DNA of 47,086 nt from Alphaproteobacteria bacterium CG11_big_fil_rev_8_21_14_0_20_39_49. Its GTDB lineage: Bacteria > Pseudomonadota > Alphaproteobacteria > Rickettsiales > UBA6187. Of this stretch, positions 19,793 through 28,152 are shown piece by piece. The notes under the pieces were generated by a model. That model saw nothing but the letters and a program-made list of their open reading frames with translations. It was not told where the DNA came from and did no database searches. Position 1 is the stretch's first letter. Each line of letters begins with the position of its first letter. Made by a program: the position numbers and the translations under genes. The stretch spans positions 1-47,086 of the forward strand of contig PCXK01000012.1 in the NCBI GenBank assembly GCA_002787635.1, given 5' to 3'.

Positions 19793-20422
19793 ATGGAAGA
19801 CGATATATTACTTAGAACCGTTGTAAAAGTTCTTACTCCGTTTATTTTTATGTTCGGTCTGTATGTTCAGTTTCATGGCGAGTATAGTCCCGGCGGAGGC
19901 TTTCAGGCAGGAGTTATATGTGCTGCCGCTTTTATATCGCACGCACTTATTAACGGACTTGGTGAGCTAAACAGGATAATTTCTGAAAAGACTGCTTTGG
20001 CATTGGCGTGCATGGGAGTCCTTATTTATGGCGGAACAGGCGTTGTGGCAATGACTAAATGCGGTAATTTTCTGGATTATTCGGTTCTGACGGAGGGTAA
20101 ATGCATAGAGCAACCTATAAAAGGAAATAACGTTTACGATCTTGTTGAAATTGAGGGTGAATATCAAGGTGCAAAGGAAGATTATGTTAGCGGCTATAAT
20201 AATGAAAAATGTCAGGGTGTGTCGAAAAGTGATAAAGCAGCCTATGATGCTTTTGAAAGTGATGTTGTAGGTGCTGAAAAATGTGTAAAGACCAAAGTGC
20301 GTATAGATAGTGCGATAAAAGGTCAGCATTTGGGAATCATTGCAATTGAAGCGGGGGTCGGGTTGACTGTATTTTCCGTAATGATGCTTATATTTTTCAT
20401 TTTTGCAAAAAGGGACTCATAA
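19793..20422 (+). CDS. mrpB: Mrp-type antiporter subunit B with a four-cysteine loop
   Basis: The family core is clear: LLRTVVKVLTPFIFMFGLYVQFHGEYSPGGGFQAGVICAAAFI at the start, and GIIAIEAGVGLTVFSVMMLIFF at the end. MrpB is normally about 140 residues; this one has 209. The excess is a hydrophilic stretch of about 75 residues between GNFLDYSVL (about 91-99) and QHLGI (about 178). Cys 104, 140 and 164 lie in it and Cys 90 just before it. That part may form a disulfide-linked extracytoplasmic domain, if the loop faces the periplasm; the topology is inferred. Confidence 0.88.
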   Translation: MEDDILLRTVVKVLTPFIFMFGLYVQFHGEYSPGGGFQAGVICAAAFISHALINGLGELNRIISEKTALALACMGVLIYGGTGVVAMTKCGNFLDYSVLTEGKCIEQPIKGNNVYDLVEIEGEYQGAKEDYVSGYNNEKCQGVSKSDKAAYDAFESDVVGAEKCVKTKVRIDSAIKGQHLGIIAIEAGVGLTVFSVMMLIFFIFAKRDS

Positions 20423-20426
20423 AATA

Positions 20427-20834
20427 ATGTTTGAAAGCTATAATTATTGGATAAGCATATTTATTATGATGGTCGGATTGTTCGGGGTGATTACCCGTGG
20501 GAATCTGGTCAAAAAAATGATGTCCCTTGCCATATTTCAGGTGTCGGTTCTGCTTTTCTATATTTCTGTAGGCACTATAGAAGGTGCTTTGCCTCCGATA
20601 AGGGTTGATATGGTAACGGGAGAAAAAAACATTTATCTGTTAGACGGTGAGCATTTTTACGCCAACCCCCTTCCGCATGTGCTTATGCTTACCGCTATTG
20701 TGGTGGGTGTTGCGGTGATAGCCGTAGGTCTGGCTATAATTGTGCGTATAAAAGAAGAATACGGAACTATTGAGGAGGACGAAATATTAAAGTTAGATAA
20801 AGAGTTTAGCGAAAATGAAAGGAAGAATTCATGA
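20427..20834 (+). CDS. mrpC: Mrp-type antiporter subunit C (NuoK-like)
   Basis: ATG 20427 gives 135 residues; a TTG at 20403 would lie inside mrpB. Three membrane segments and the pattern GLFGVITRGNLVKKMMSLAIFQVSVLLFYISVG and PLPHVLMLTAIVVGVAVIAVGLAIIVRI mark it as MrpC, the homologue of NuoK. A loop of about 25 residues and a charged C-terminal tail differ little from the family. Its stop overlaps the next ATG (ATGA). Confidence 0.92.
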   Translation: MFESYNYWISIFIMMVGLFGVITRGNLVKKMMSLAIFQVSVLLFYISVGTIEGALPPIRVDMVTGEKNIYLLDGEHFYANPLPHVLMLTAIVVGVAVIAVGLAIIVRIKEEYGTIEEDEILKLDKEFSENERKNS

Positions 20835-22315
20835 TAATTGCTAACTTACCGGCTTTACAAGTTGTTATTCCGTTGCTGGCAGCACCTATATGTGCGTTTA
20901 TGCCGACAAAGCGTGTTGCGTGGATTCTTACCGTGGTAGTTTCCTTCTTATGCCTGATAATATCACTTAACCTTGCCTATATGGTGTTTAACGGCTCTCC
21001 TATATCCTATTATATGGGCGGGTGGAAGCCTCCTTTCGGAATAGAGTACAGGGTTGACATGCTGAACTCTTTTATTGCGGTTATAGTATCCGGCGTTGCA
21101 TCAGTAACGTCTATCTATGCGTATAACAGCATTGATGATGAGGTGGAAAGGTCTAAACAGCCTGTGTTCTTTGCCACGTTCTTATTATGTGTTGCAGGGC
21201 TTTTGGGAATGTGCTTTACCAATGATGCATTCAACATATATGTGTTTTTGGAAATATCGTCACTTTCAACATATGCGTTAATCGCTATGGGTAAGGATAG
21301 AAGGGCGTTAATAGCGTCATTTGAATATCTGGTTTTGGGAACTATCGGTGCTACGTTCTTCCTGATAGGGATAGGGTTGTTATATATGATGACCGGAACA
21401 TTGAATATTTCCGACTTGTCTTTGAGGGTATCGCAATCACCTTTGATGTTGGATATGACCCCGATAAAGGCTGCGTTAGCGTTCCTGACCGTGGGGCTGG
21501 CTTTGAAAATAGCTATATTTCCTCTGCATTTATGGCTTACTAATGCTTATACTAACGCACCTTCGTTTATTTCTGCGTTTTTATCGGCAACGGCCACCAA
21601 GGTAAGTATATATATTTTAATAAGAATAATATTTTCAATATTCGGTTATGAGTTTGCCTTCACCGATATGGATTTGAGTAAAATATTCATGACATTGGCG
21701 GTTATTGCTATATTTGTAGGATCGTTAGTGGCTATATATCAGAGGAATATTAAGCGTATGCTCGCATATTCTTCAGTAGCACAGATAGGTTATATTATTT
21801 TAGGTATAAGTTTAAAAAATGAGCTTGGGAACTCGGCGGCGGTAATCCACCTGTTTAATCATGCACTTGCAAAGGCAACTTTATTCATGGCGGTAGGTTG
21901 TGTGGTTTACAGGCTCGGTAATGCTCGTCTTGAAAGTTTTAGCGGTATTGCTAAAAAAATGCCTATAACCGTTGGTGCTTTTGTAGTGGCGGGCTTAAGT
22001 CTGGTCGGAGTTCCTTTTACAGGAGGCTTTATAAGCAAGTGGTTCTTGTTGAATGCATTGCTTGATGCCAATCTGTGGCCTGTATTTATTGCGGTTTTGG
22101 TCAGCTCGTTGTTGGCGCTTATATATATATGGCGTGTAGTTGAGACGGCATGTTTTAAAAAATGCCATCCAAGAAATAAGAAAGTTCAGGAAGCACCGAT
22201 GCTTATGGTGCTGCCTATGGTTTTAATGGCATTTGCTACGGTGTTTTTCGGTATTTACACCGAGCCTGTAATTGATTTTGCATTAAGGATTTCGGAATAT
22301 TTGTTTAGTTTATAA
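20831..22315 (+). CDS. mrpD: Mrp-type antiporter subunit D (NuoM/N-like)
   Basis: This 494-residue polytopic protein belongs to the proton-translocating NuoL/M/N family. The conserved membrane Glu is in VFLEISSLSTYALIA, and the paired Lys residues are in ALKIAIFPLHLWL and SATATKVSIYIL. The sequence MLAYSSVAQIGYIILG and LFNHALAKATLFMAVG are typical of MrpD. About fourteen spans are expected. It is the first of three such subunits in this operon. Confidence 0.92.
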   Translation: MIIANLPALQVVIPLLAAPICAFMPTKRVAWILTVVVSFLCLIISLNLAYMVFNGSPISYYMGGWKPPFGIEYRVDMLNSFIAVIVSGVASVTSIYAYNSIDDEVERSKQPVFFATFLLCVAGLLGMCFTNDAFNIYVFLEISSLSTYALIAMGKDRRALIASFEYLVLGTIGATFFLIGIGLLYMMTGTLNISDLSLRVSQSPLMLDMTPIKAALAFLTVGLALKIAIFPLHLWLTNAYTNAPSFISAFLSATATKVSIYILIRIIFSIFGYEFAFTDMDLSKIFMTLAVIAIFVGSLVAIYQRNIKRMLAYSSVAQIGYIILGISLKNELGNSAAVIHLFNHALAKATLFMAVGCVVYRLGNARLESFSGIAKKMPITVGAFVVAGLSLVGVPFTGGFISKWFLLNALLDANLWPVFIAVLVSSLLALIYIWRVVETACFKKCHPRNKKVQEAPMLMVLPMVLMAFATVFFGIYTEPVIDFALRISEYLFSL

Positions 22316-22317
22316 TT

Positions 22318-23808
22318 ATGAATTTTGAAAACAACGAAACATATTTATTAGTTTGCTTTTTACTGCCGCTCTTAGCGGTGGTGACTAATGCCGTTATACG
22401 CTTCCCTAATCTCAGGGACATAGTTACCGTTGTTATATCGCTATTCCTTTTTGCCAATATGCTGGACGTTTTGAAGATATTCAGGTCGGGTGAAACTATA
22501 AAATATAATCTTATAGAGATAATGCCTGGGCTTTCGATATCTTTTTCTATCGAGCCTCTGGGTATGATATTTGCCCTTATAGTGTCGTTCCTGTGGATAG
22601 TCAGTACCGTATATTCGATAGGCTATATGCGTGGTAATAACGAAAAACACCAAGGTCGTTTTTTCTGTTTCTTTGCGGTTGCTATATTTGCGGCAATAGG
22701 TGTGGCGTTTGCTTCAAACCTGCTTACGCTATTTGTGTTTTACGAGCTAATGACTATTTGTACGTTCCCTCTGGTTACTCATTCGGGTACTTTAGAGGCT
22801 AAAAAGTCGGGTCGTGTCTATCTTGGGATATTAATGGGAACGTCAATTTGTTTCTTACTGCCTGCCATAATTTTAACTTATGTGACTACCGGTACGCTTG
22901 AATTTACGCAAGGGGGTATTTTAGCCGCCAATGTAGGTGTCGGTTTGTCGTCTTTGTTGTTGTTCCTTTATATATACGGAATCGGCAAGGCAGCACTTAT
23001 GCCGATTCATAAATGGCTTCCGGCGGCAATGGTTGCTCCGACTCCTGTTAGTGCCTTGTTGCACGCTGTGGCGGTTGTAAAGGCGGGAGTGTTTTCCATT
23101 GTAAAAATTATTGTGTATATTTTCGGTGTAGATAACTTACAGCAGCTTGCAGATAGCAACTGGTGGAGCGGTCAGTGGCTTGCGTGGGTGGCATCTTTTA
23201 CTATTATCGTGGCATCTTTGGTGGCTTTAAAGCAGGATAACTTAAAAAAGATGCTTGCCTATTCTACTGTAAGCCAGCTTTCATATGTTGTGCTGGCTGC
23301 GTCAATCTTAGCACCTAAATCAATTACTGCGGCGGCATTTCACATTGTAGCTCATGCATTTGGAAAGATAACTTTATTCTTTGCGGCAGGTTCTATTTAC
23401 ACAACGGCTCATAAAAGCAAGATAAGCCAGATGTCGGGTATCGGTAAACAAATGCCTATTACTATGATTGCCTTTTCAATAGGTGCGTTGTCTATGATAG
23501 GTATTCCTCCGGCTGTGGGGTTTATTTCAAAATGGTATATGATAAACGGTGCTTTTGATAGAGAGTTGTATTGGGTTATTATTGTTGTAATTATAAGCAC
23601 TTTATTGAATGCGGCTTATTTTCTGCCTGTTATTTACAAAGCGTTTTTTGAAAATGAACGGCAAGATCCCGGTGTGGTAATCGAACGCAGACATGGTGAA
23701 TCGTCTTTCCCTATAGTTCTTGCGTTGATGATTACCGCTGCCGCTACGCTTCTTCTGTTTATCTATCCGGGTGTATTTTTGGAACTTGCAAAAGAATTGG
23801 TAAATTAG
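22318..23808 (+). CDS. Second NuoL/M-type antiporter subunit
   Basis: The 496-residue protein is of the same superfamily but distinct from its neighbours. It has SIGYMRGNNEKHQGRF after the first helices, the Glu in FVFYELMTICTFPL, Lys in GIGKAALMPIHKWLP, and PTPVSALLHAVAVVKAGVF with its Lys, which resembles NuoL and the N-terminal half of MrpA. KMLAYSTVSQLSYVV is also conserved. It may supply the part of MrpA that is absent as a fused protein. It starts two bases after mrpD. Confidence 0.88.
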   Translation: MNFENNETYLLVCFLLPLLAVVTNAVIRFPNLRDIVTVVISLFLFANMLDVLKIFRSGETIKYNLIEIMPGLSISFSIEPLGMIFALIVSFLWIVSTVYSIGYMRGNNEKHQGRFFCFFAVAIFAAIGVAFASNLLTLFVFYELMTICTFPLVTHSGTLEAKKSGRVYLGILMGTSICFLLPAIILTYVTTGTLEFTQGGILAANVGVGLSSLLLFLYIYGIGKAALMPIHKWLPAAMVAPTPVSALLHAVAVVKAGVFSIVKIIVYIFGVDNLQQLADSNWWSGQWLAWVASFTIIVASLVALKQDNLKKMLAYSTVSQLSYVVLAASILAPKSITAAAFHIVAHAFGKITLFFAAGSIYTTAHKSKISQMSGIGKQMPITMIAFSIGALSMIGIPPAVGFISKWYMINGAFDRELYWVIIVVIISTLLNAAYFLPVIYKAFFENERQDPGVVIERRHGESSFPIVLALMITAAATLLLFIYPGVFLELAKELVN

Positions 23809-24033
23809 ATGGTTAAAAGACTTTGGATATTATTTATTCTTGCACTGATAGCCGCTTTAGCGGGCGATTTTTACATGCATCCGCATAATAAATTTGAAAT
23901 TGCCAATTATAGATTTTTCAATGCTATATTCGGTTTTGCCTCTTGTGTTGCTATCGTTATAGTTTCAAAAGTGCTTGGGGTGTTTTTAAAGAGAAAAGAA
24001 AATTATTATAAGGAGGTAAGAGAAGATGAATAG
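23809..24033 (+). CDS. Small two-span membrane protein in the antiporter operon
   Basis: A 74-residue protein with two hydrophobic segments (about 5-20 and 40-58) and a charged tail. It starts immediately after the preceding stop and overlaps the next gene by 8 bases, so it is surely part of the operon. I do not recognise the family. It may be an accessory or assembly subunit; that is inference from position only. Confidence 0.75.
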   Translation: MVKRLWILFILALIAALAGDFYMHPHNKFEIANYRFFNAIFGFASCVAIVIVSKVLGVFLKRKENYYKEVREDE

Positions 24034-25777
24034 TATTCTCGGTCTTATGTCGCCTTCGTTCTTCATGCTTATCGGTGCGTTGTTGATACCGTTCATGCCC
24101 AAACATATCAGAGTGCCTTTTGTCCTGATGATACCGGTTATGGCTCTTGTTAGAGTTTGGCAGATGCCTGTAGGAGAAGATCTTATAAGCCTGAACATAG
24201 CAGGTTTTAACATCAGACCGGCATTTGCACACGCTTATTCCCATATTTTCGGTACGATATTTTGCATAGCGTCTTTTGGCGGTGCTTTATTCGGACTGAT
24301 GCAAAGCAGAAGAATAGAAACCTCGGCAGCCTTTTTATATGGAGGCAGTGCGTTGGGGGTTACTTTCTCAGGAGACTTTATAAGCCTGTTCATATATTGG
24401 GAGCTAATGGCGATAGGTTCGACTTTGATAATTTTTGTATCCGACCAGAAAAACTCAATGCAGGCAGGAATGCGGTATGCTTTGATACACTTCCTTGGCG
24501 GCGTTATTTTAATGACCGGAATCATAGGGCAGATAATGCTGACGGGAACGGCCACCCTTGTTCCGTTTGAGGCTCACACATCGTTGTTGCTGCCTGAATA
24601 TGGTTTGGATTTGAACGGAATAATAATGTGGCTTATTTTAATCGGTATCCTTATTAATGCCGCAGCCCCTCCGATGTCCGCATGGATTGCCGACTCATAT
24701 CCGAAAAGCTCACCTTTCGGAGCGGTGTTTTTATCGGCATTTACTACCAAAACTGCGGTTTTCGTGTTGCTTACATTATTTGCCGGAACGCAGCTATTGA
24801 TTTATATAGGTCTGTTCATGGTGTTTTACGGCATTATATACGCAATGCTGGAAAATGATATGCGTAAGATATTGTCATATAGTATCATTAATCAGGTCGG
24901 GTTTATGATAATCGGTATCGGTATCGGTACTACGATGGCACTAAACGGCACTGCCATGCACGCATTTGCACATATTGTTTATAAGGCTTTATTGTTCATG
25001 TCGGCAGGTTCGGTTCTGTATATGACGGGAAAAAGTAAATTCACCGAGCTTGGCGGTCTTTGTCGCACAATGAAGCTGACTATGGTCTGTGGAATTATAG
25101 GGGCGTTTTCAATATCGGCATTTCCGCTTACCTCAGGCTTTATTACCAAGTCAATGATAGTTTCTGCCGTAATGAAAGAAGAGCTGGAAATGGTATGGTA
25201 TTTACTGATGGCGGCATCGGCAGGAGCGTTTTTGTATGTGGGGCTAAAATTTCCGTGGTTTGTATTCTTCGGTAAGGATTCAGGTATGCGTCCTGATGAG
25301 CCTCCGTTTAATATGAAGCTGGCAATGATATTATTCTCGTTATTGTGCATTATTCCGGGAATCCCCGGACTTGCAGAGAAAACCATATATCAGATGTTGC
25401 CCGTTGTGCCTGACTATGTCGTATATGATAAGGAACACGTTATCTCGCAATTGCAGTTATTATTGTTTGCAGCTTTGGCATTCTTTTTGATGCTGCCTAT
25501 GTTAAAGCGTACCGATACCATAAGCCTTGATTTTGACTGGTTCTATCGCGGGCTTGGTCATTACGTTGTTTCCGCCCTTTATTATATAGGTCGTTTCCCT
25601 GCAAGGATAGGTTTGATAGTAGCCAAAAAGATAATGAAAAAATGGTTAAAACTATTTACTAAAATATATAGCCCCGAGGGATTGCTGGCAAGAAGCTGGT
25701 CATTGGGTGCAACCGTAATGTGGACGGGTACTTTTCTTGGTATTTACCTTGTTATTTATTATATTACGCCTAATTAG
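24026..25777 (+). CDS. Third NuoL/M/N-type antiporter subunit, C-terminally extended
   Basis: The 583-residue polytopic protein has the superfamily Glu in FIYWELMAIGSTLII and KMLSYS-like MRKILSYSIINQVGFMIIG, plus AFAHIVYKALLFMSAGSV. At the usual helix-7 lysine position it reads LINAAAPPMSAWIADSYP, so an Asn stands where a Lys is common; the helix-8 Lys is present in SAFTTKTAVFVLL. About 100 extra residues at the C terminus include an amphipathic region and a last hydrophobic segment. It closes the operon. Confidence 0.87.
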   Translation: MNSILGLMSPSFFMLIGALLIPFMPKHIRVPFVLMIPVMALVRVWQMPVGEDLISLNIAGFNIRPAFAHAYSHIFGTIFCIASFGGALFGLMQSRRIETSAAFLYGGSALGVTFSGDFISLFIYWELMAIGSTLIIFVSDQKNSMQAGMRYALIHFLGGVILMTGIIGQIMLTGTATLVPFEAHTSLLLPEYGLDLNGIIMWLILIGILINAAAPPMSAWIADSYPKSSPFGAVFLSAFTTKTAVFVLLTLFAGTQLLIYIGLFMVFYGIIYAMLENDMRKILSYSIINQVGFMIIGIGIGTTMALNGTAMHAFAHIVYKALLFMSAGSVLYMTGKSKFTELGGLCRTMKLTMVCGIIGAFSISAFPLTSGFITKSMIVSAVMKEELEMVWYLLMAASAGAFLYVGLKFPWFVFFGKDSGMRPDEPPFNMKLAMILFSLLCIIPGIPGLAEKTIYQMLPVVPDYVVYDKEHVISQLQLLLFAALAFFLMLPMLKRTDTISLDFDWFYRGLGHYVVSALYYIGRFPARIGLIVAKKIMKKWLKLFTKIYSPEGLLARSWSLGATVMWTGTFLGIYLVIYYITPN

Positions 25778-25800
25778 ATTTTTGAGCTAAATAAGCAGAT

Positions 25801-25870
25801 TGTTATGCTGAACTCGTTTGGGGCATCTCGTTTTACTTTGAACAGATGCTGAAATAAATTCAGCATGACA
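25801..25870. repeat. ATGCTGAA-type palindromic repeat, family D, copy 1
   Basis: The 70-base unit runs from TGTTATGCTGAAC to TTCAGCATGACA. Its right part, AGATGCTGAA..TTCAGCATGACAA, is identical to the copy at 33264-33334. It lies behind the antiporter operon. The 150-base gap to the next gene holds only this repeat and a family A palindrome. Confidence 0.8.
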
Positions 25871-25892
25871 ATCATTAAGAATTGTTAAATAG

Positions 25893-25925
25893 CTTGGATA
25901 CTATGGTCAAGCCATAGTATGACGA
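25893..25925 (+). repeat. Dispersed palindrome family A, copy 2
   Basis: Identical over 31 bases to the copies at 16731 and 42946. Arms ATACTATGG (25898-25906) and CCATAGTAT (25912-25920). It lies two bases beyond the stop of the second prepilin-like gene, which is on the - strand, so like copy 1 it sits at the 3' end of a prepilin gene. Confidence 0.9.
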
Positions 25926-25927
25926 GC

Positions 25928-26626
25928 TTATTCAACAAGGAATATCAAAACGCAAGGTGTCTCACCGTTGTTGCCCAAGTTATAAGATTGAGGGGTTGTT
26001 GTTGTATTGACGCAATCCTGAGCTGTTTCACCGTCACCGTCCTGAGCTTGAATAACTCCCGAACTTGGTTTGCCGTCATCAAATTTCGTGTCTATCTCCC
26101 ATGACTGTTTTGTTGTTAATATGCCCTTTGGCGATGCTATTACGGTTGTTCTGACCCTTTCTAACAATATCAACAGACCTCCGGTTGCAGCTTTACTAAC
26201 TGTGTATATACCTTTTGATATAGGGGCTTTCATAAATTCCGTGGTACCGTCATAGCTTCCCTCTATAAGACCGGATATAGCCAGATGTTGCCAAAATAAA
26301 GTCTGCTCGTTAACTGCTCCTGCCGTTCCGTCTATCGTACCTGTGGCACTTGCCTCAATTGCGTTGTTACCGTTACCGGAGTTGGTTTCTGTAGAGCCTA
26401 GCTTGTCCTCGGCATCAAACATATCACCGGGATAGCCGTTATATATGTCCTTGAATTCTGTAACTGCCGAGTTAATGTTACCTATGTCTTCCATTGCCTG
26501 ATTCAATTCAAATTTCTCTTTTAGATTAGCACCTGCAACAACAGCAGCGATAACCATAGCTATTATGGAAAGAGACATTCCTAACTCAACAAGTGAAAAG
26601 CCTTTTTGTTTATTAAAGTCGTTCAT
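25928..26626 (-). CDS. Type IV prepilin-like protein, second copy
   Basis: A 232-residue protein with a class III signal: short leader MNDFNKQKG, then FSLVELGMSLSIIAMVIAAVVAG, with Glu at mature position 5. Downstream it has the YNGYPGDM motif, an Asn-Gly-rich patch, LFWQHLA, IDTKFDDGKPSSG, and two C-terminal cysteines (QDCVN and PCVLIFLVE). These occur in the same order as in the gene at 15913-16686, although the sequences are otherwise quite different. It stands alone on the - strand between the antiporter operon and ffh. No pilus assembly genes are in the window. Confidence 0.85.
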   Translation of the reverse strand: MNDFNKQKGFSLVELGMSLSIIAMVIAAVVAGANLKEKFELNQAMEDIGNINSAVTEFKDIYNGYPGDMFDAEDKLGSTETNSGNGNNAIEASATGTIDGTAGAVNEQTLFWQHLAISGLIEGSYDGTTEFMKAPISKGIYTVSKAATGGLLILLERVRTTVIASPKGILTTKQSWEIDTKFDDGKPSSGVIQAQDGDGETAQDCVNTTTTPQSYNLGNNGETPCVLIFLVE

Positions 26627-26749
26627 AAAATACCTATGGTTTTTTGTTTAATTTACTTTATAGTATCTGTCATTTATTATTGTACTTTGTCAATCATTTG
26701 CTTTGTAAACAATAAAGAATTCTTAACCTAATTATTATTATACTACAAT

Positions 26750-28117
26750 ATGTTTGAAAGTTTAAGCGATAACCTTAGTAAAGTATTTTCCAAGCTAAAA
26801 AGTAAAGGTGTTCTGTCGGAAGCCGATGTTTCGGCGGCTATGCGTGAAGTCAGGATAGCACTGCTTGAAGCCGATGTTTCATTGTCTATAGCAAAGGATT
26901 TTATAGCTAAAGTAAAAGAAAAGGCAATAGGTCGGCAGGTTATAAAAAGCGTATCACCGGGGCAAATGGTGATAAAGATTGTTCAAGATGAACTTGAAGC
27001 TATGCTTGGCTCCGATGAATCCGAGATAAACCTGAACGCAAGCCCTCCCGTAGTTATTATGATGGTGGGGTTGCAAGGGTCGGGTAAGACTACGTCTTCG
27101 GGCAAGTTGGCTAACTTCTTGAATTTAAAAAGAAATAAAAAAGTGCTTATGGCTTCGTTGGACGTATATCGTCCTGCTGCACAAGAGCAGTTGGAGGTGC
27201 TGGGCAAGCAGATATCGGTAGATACGGTAGAAATAATTGCCGGTCAAAAACCCGTTGAAATAACTAAGCGTGCTATACAAAAGGGTAAAACCGAAGGATA
27301 TGATATAGTTATCCTCGATACGGCAGGGCGTTTACATATCGATGAGCAGTTAATGACGGAGTTGCAGGACGTTAGGAAAGTGTCGAATCCTACCGAAATA
27401 TTGCTAGTAGCAGATTCCCTGACAGGTCAGGACGCAGTAAATATAGCAAGCCGGTTTAATGAAAAAATAGGTGTAACAGGCATAATCCTTACCCGTATTG
27501 ACGGTGACGGACGGGGAGGGGCGGCACTTTCCATGCGTGGCGTTACAGGTTGCCCGATAAAATTCATGGGCGTTGGCGAAAAAGTGTCCGAATTTGAACC
27601 TTTCCACCCAAACAGGATAGCATCTTTGATACTTGGTATGGGCGACGTTGTTTCATTAGTGGAAAAAGCCGCTGAAAATATTGATACTCAGGAAGCAAAG
27701 AAATTAGAGAAGAAGCTTAAAAAAGGTCAGTTTGACCTTAACGATCTTGCCAAACAATTTAAGATGATGCGTAAAATGGGAGGCGTTGGCGGGCTTATGG
27801 GTATGCTGCCGGGGCTTGGCAAAATGAAGAAAGAAATAGATGAGGCGGGTGTTGATGATAAGATGATAATCCATCAAGAAGCGATTATCTCATCAATGAC
27901 CAAACAGGAAAGGCGATATCCGAAAGTAATAAACGCTTCCCGTAAAAAACGCATAGCAGCAGGCTGTGGGCTGACCGTACAGGAGGTTAACAGACTTCTA
28001 AAACAGCATAAGCAAATGGCTGTAATGATGAAAAAAGTCAGTAAAATGGACAAAAAGACCCTTATGAGAGGCGGTTTAGGTAAGTTCATGCCGAAGGAAT
28101 TGCCTGAAATTAAATAA
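26750..28117 (+). CDS. ffh: Signal recognition particle protein Ffh
   Basis: The 455-residue GTPase binds 4.5S RNA and signal sequences and targets ribosomes to the membrane through FtsY. The N domain is followed by the G domain with P-loop GLQGSGKTTSSGKLA, DVYRPAAQEQL, DTAGRLHIDEQLM and TRIDGDGRGGAALS. The methionine-rich M domain begins near FKMMRKMGGVGGLMGMLPGLGKMKKEI and includes the RNA-binding SRKKRIAAGCGLTVQEVNRLLKQ. Length is normal. Confidence 0.98.
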   Translation: MFESLSDNLSKVFSKLKSKGVLSEADVSAAMREVRIALLEADVSLSIAKDFIAKVKEKAIGRQVIKSVSPGQMVIKIVQDELEAMLGSDESEINLNASPPVVIMMVGLQGSGKTTSSGKLANFLNLKRNKKVLMASLDVYRPAAQEQLEVLGKQISVDTVEIIAGQKPVEITKRAIQKGKTEGYDIVILDTAGRLHIDEQLMTELQDVRKVSNPTEILLVADSLTGQDAVNIASRFNEKIGVTGIILTRIDGDGRGGAALSMRGVTGCPIKFMGVGEKVSEFEPFHPNRIASLILGMGDVVSLVEKAAENIDTQEAKKLEKKLKKGQFDLNDLAKQFKMMRKMGGVGGLMGMLPGLGKMKKEIDEAGVDDKMIIHQEAIISSMTKQERRYPKVINASRKKRIAAGCGLTVQEVNRLLKQHKQMAVMMKKVSKMDKKTLMRGGLGKFMPKELPEIK

Positions 28118-28152
28118 TTTCATGATTATTTGCTAAGTGTTAAGTATTAAGT

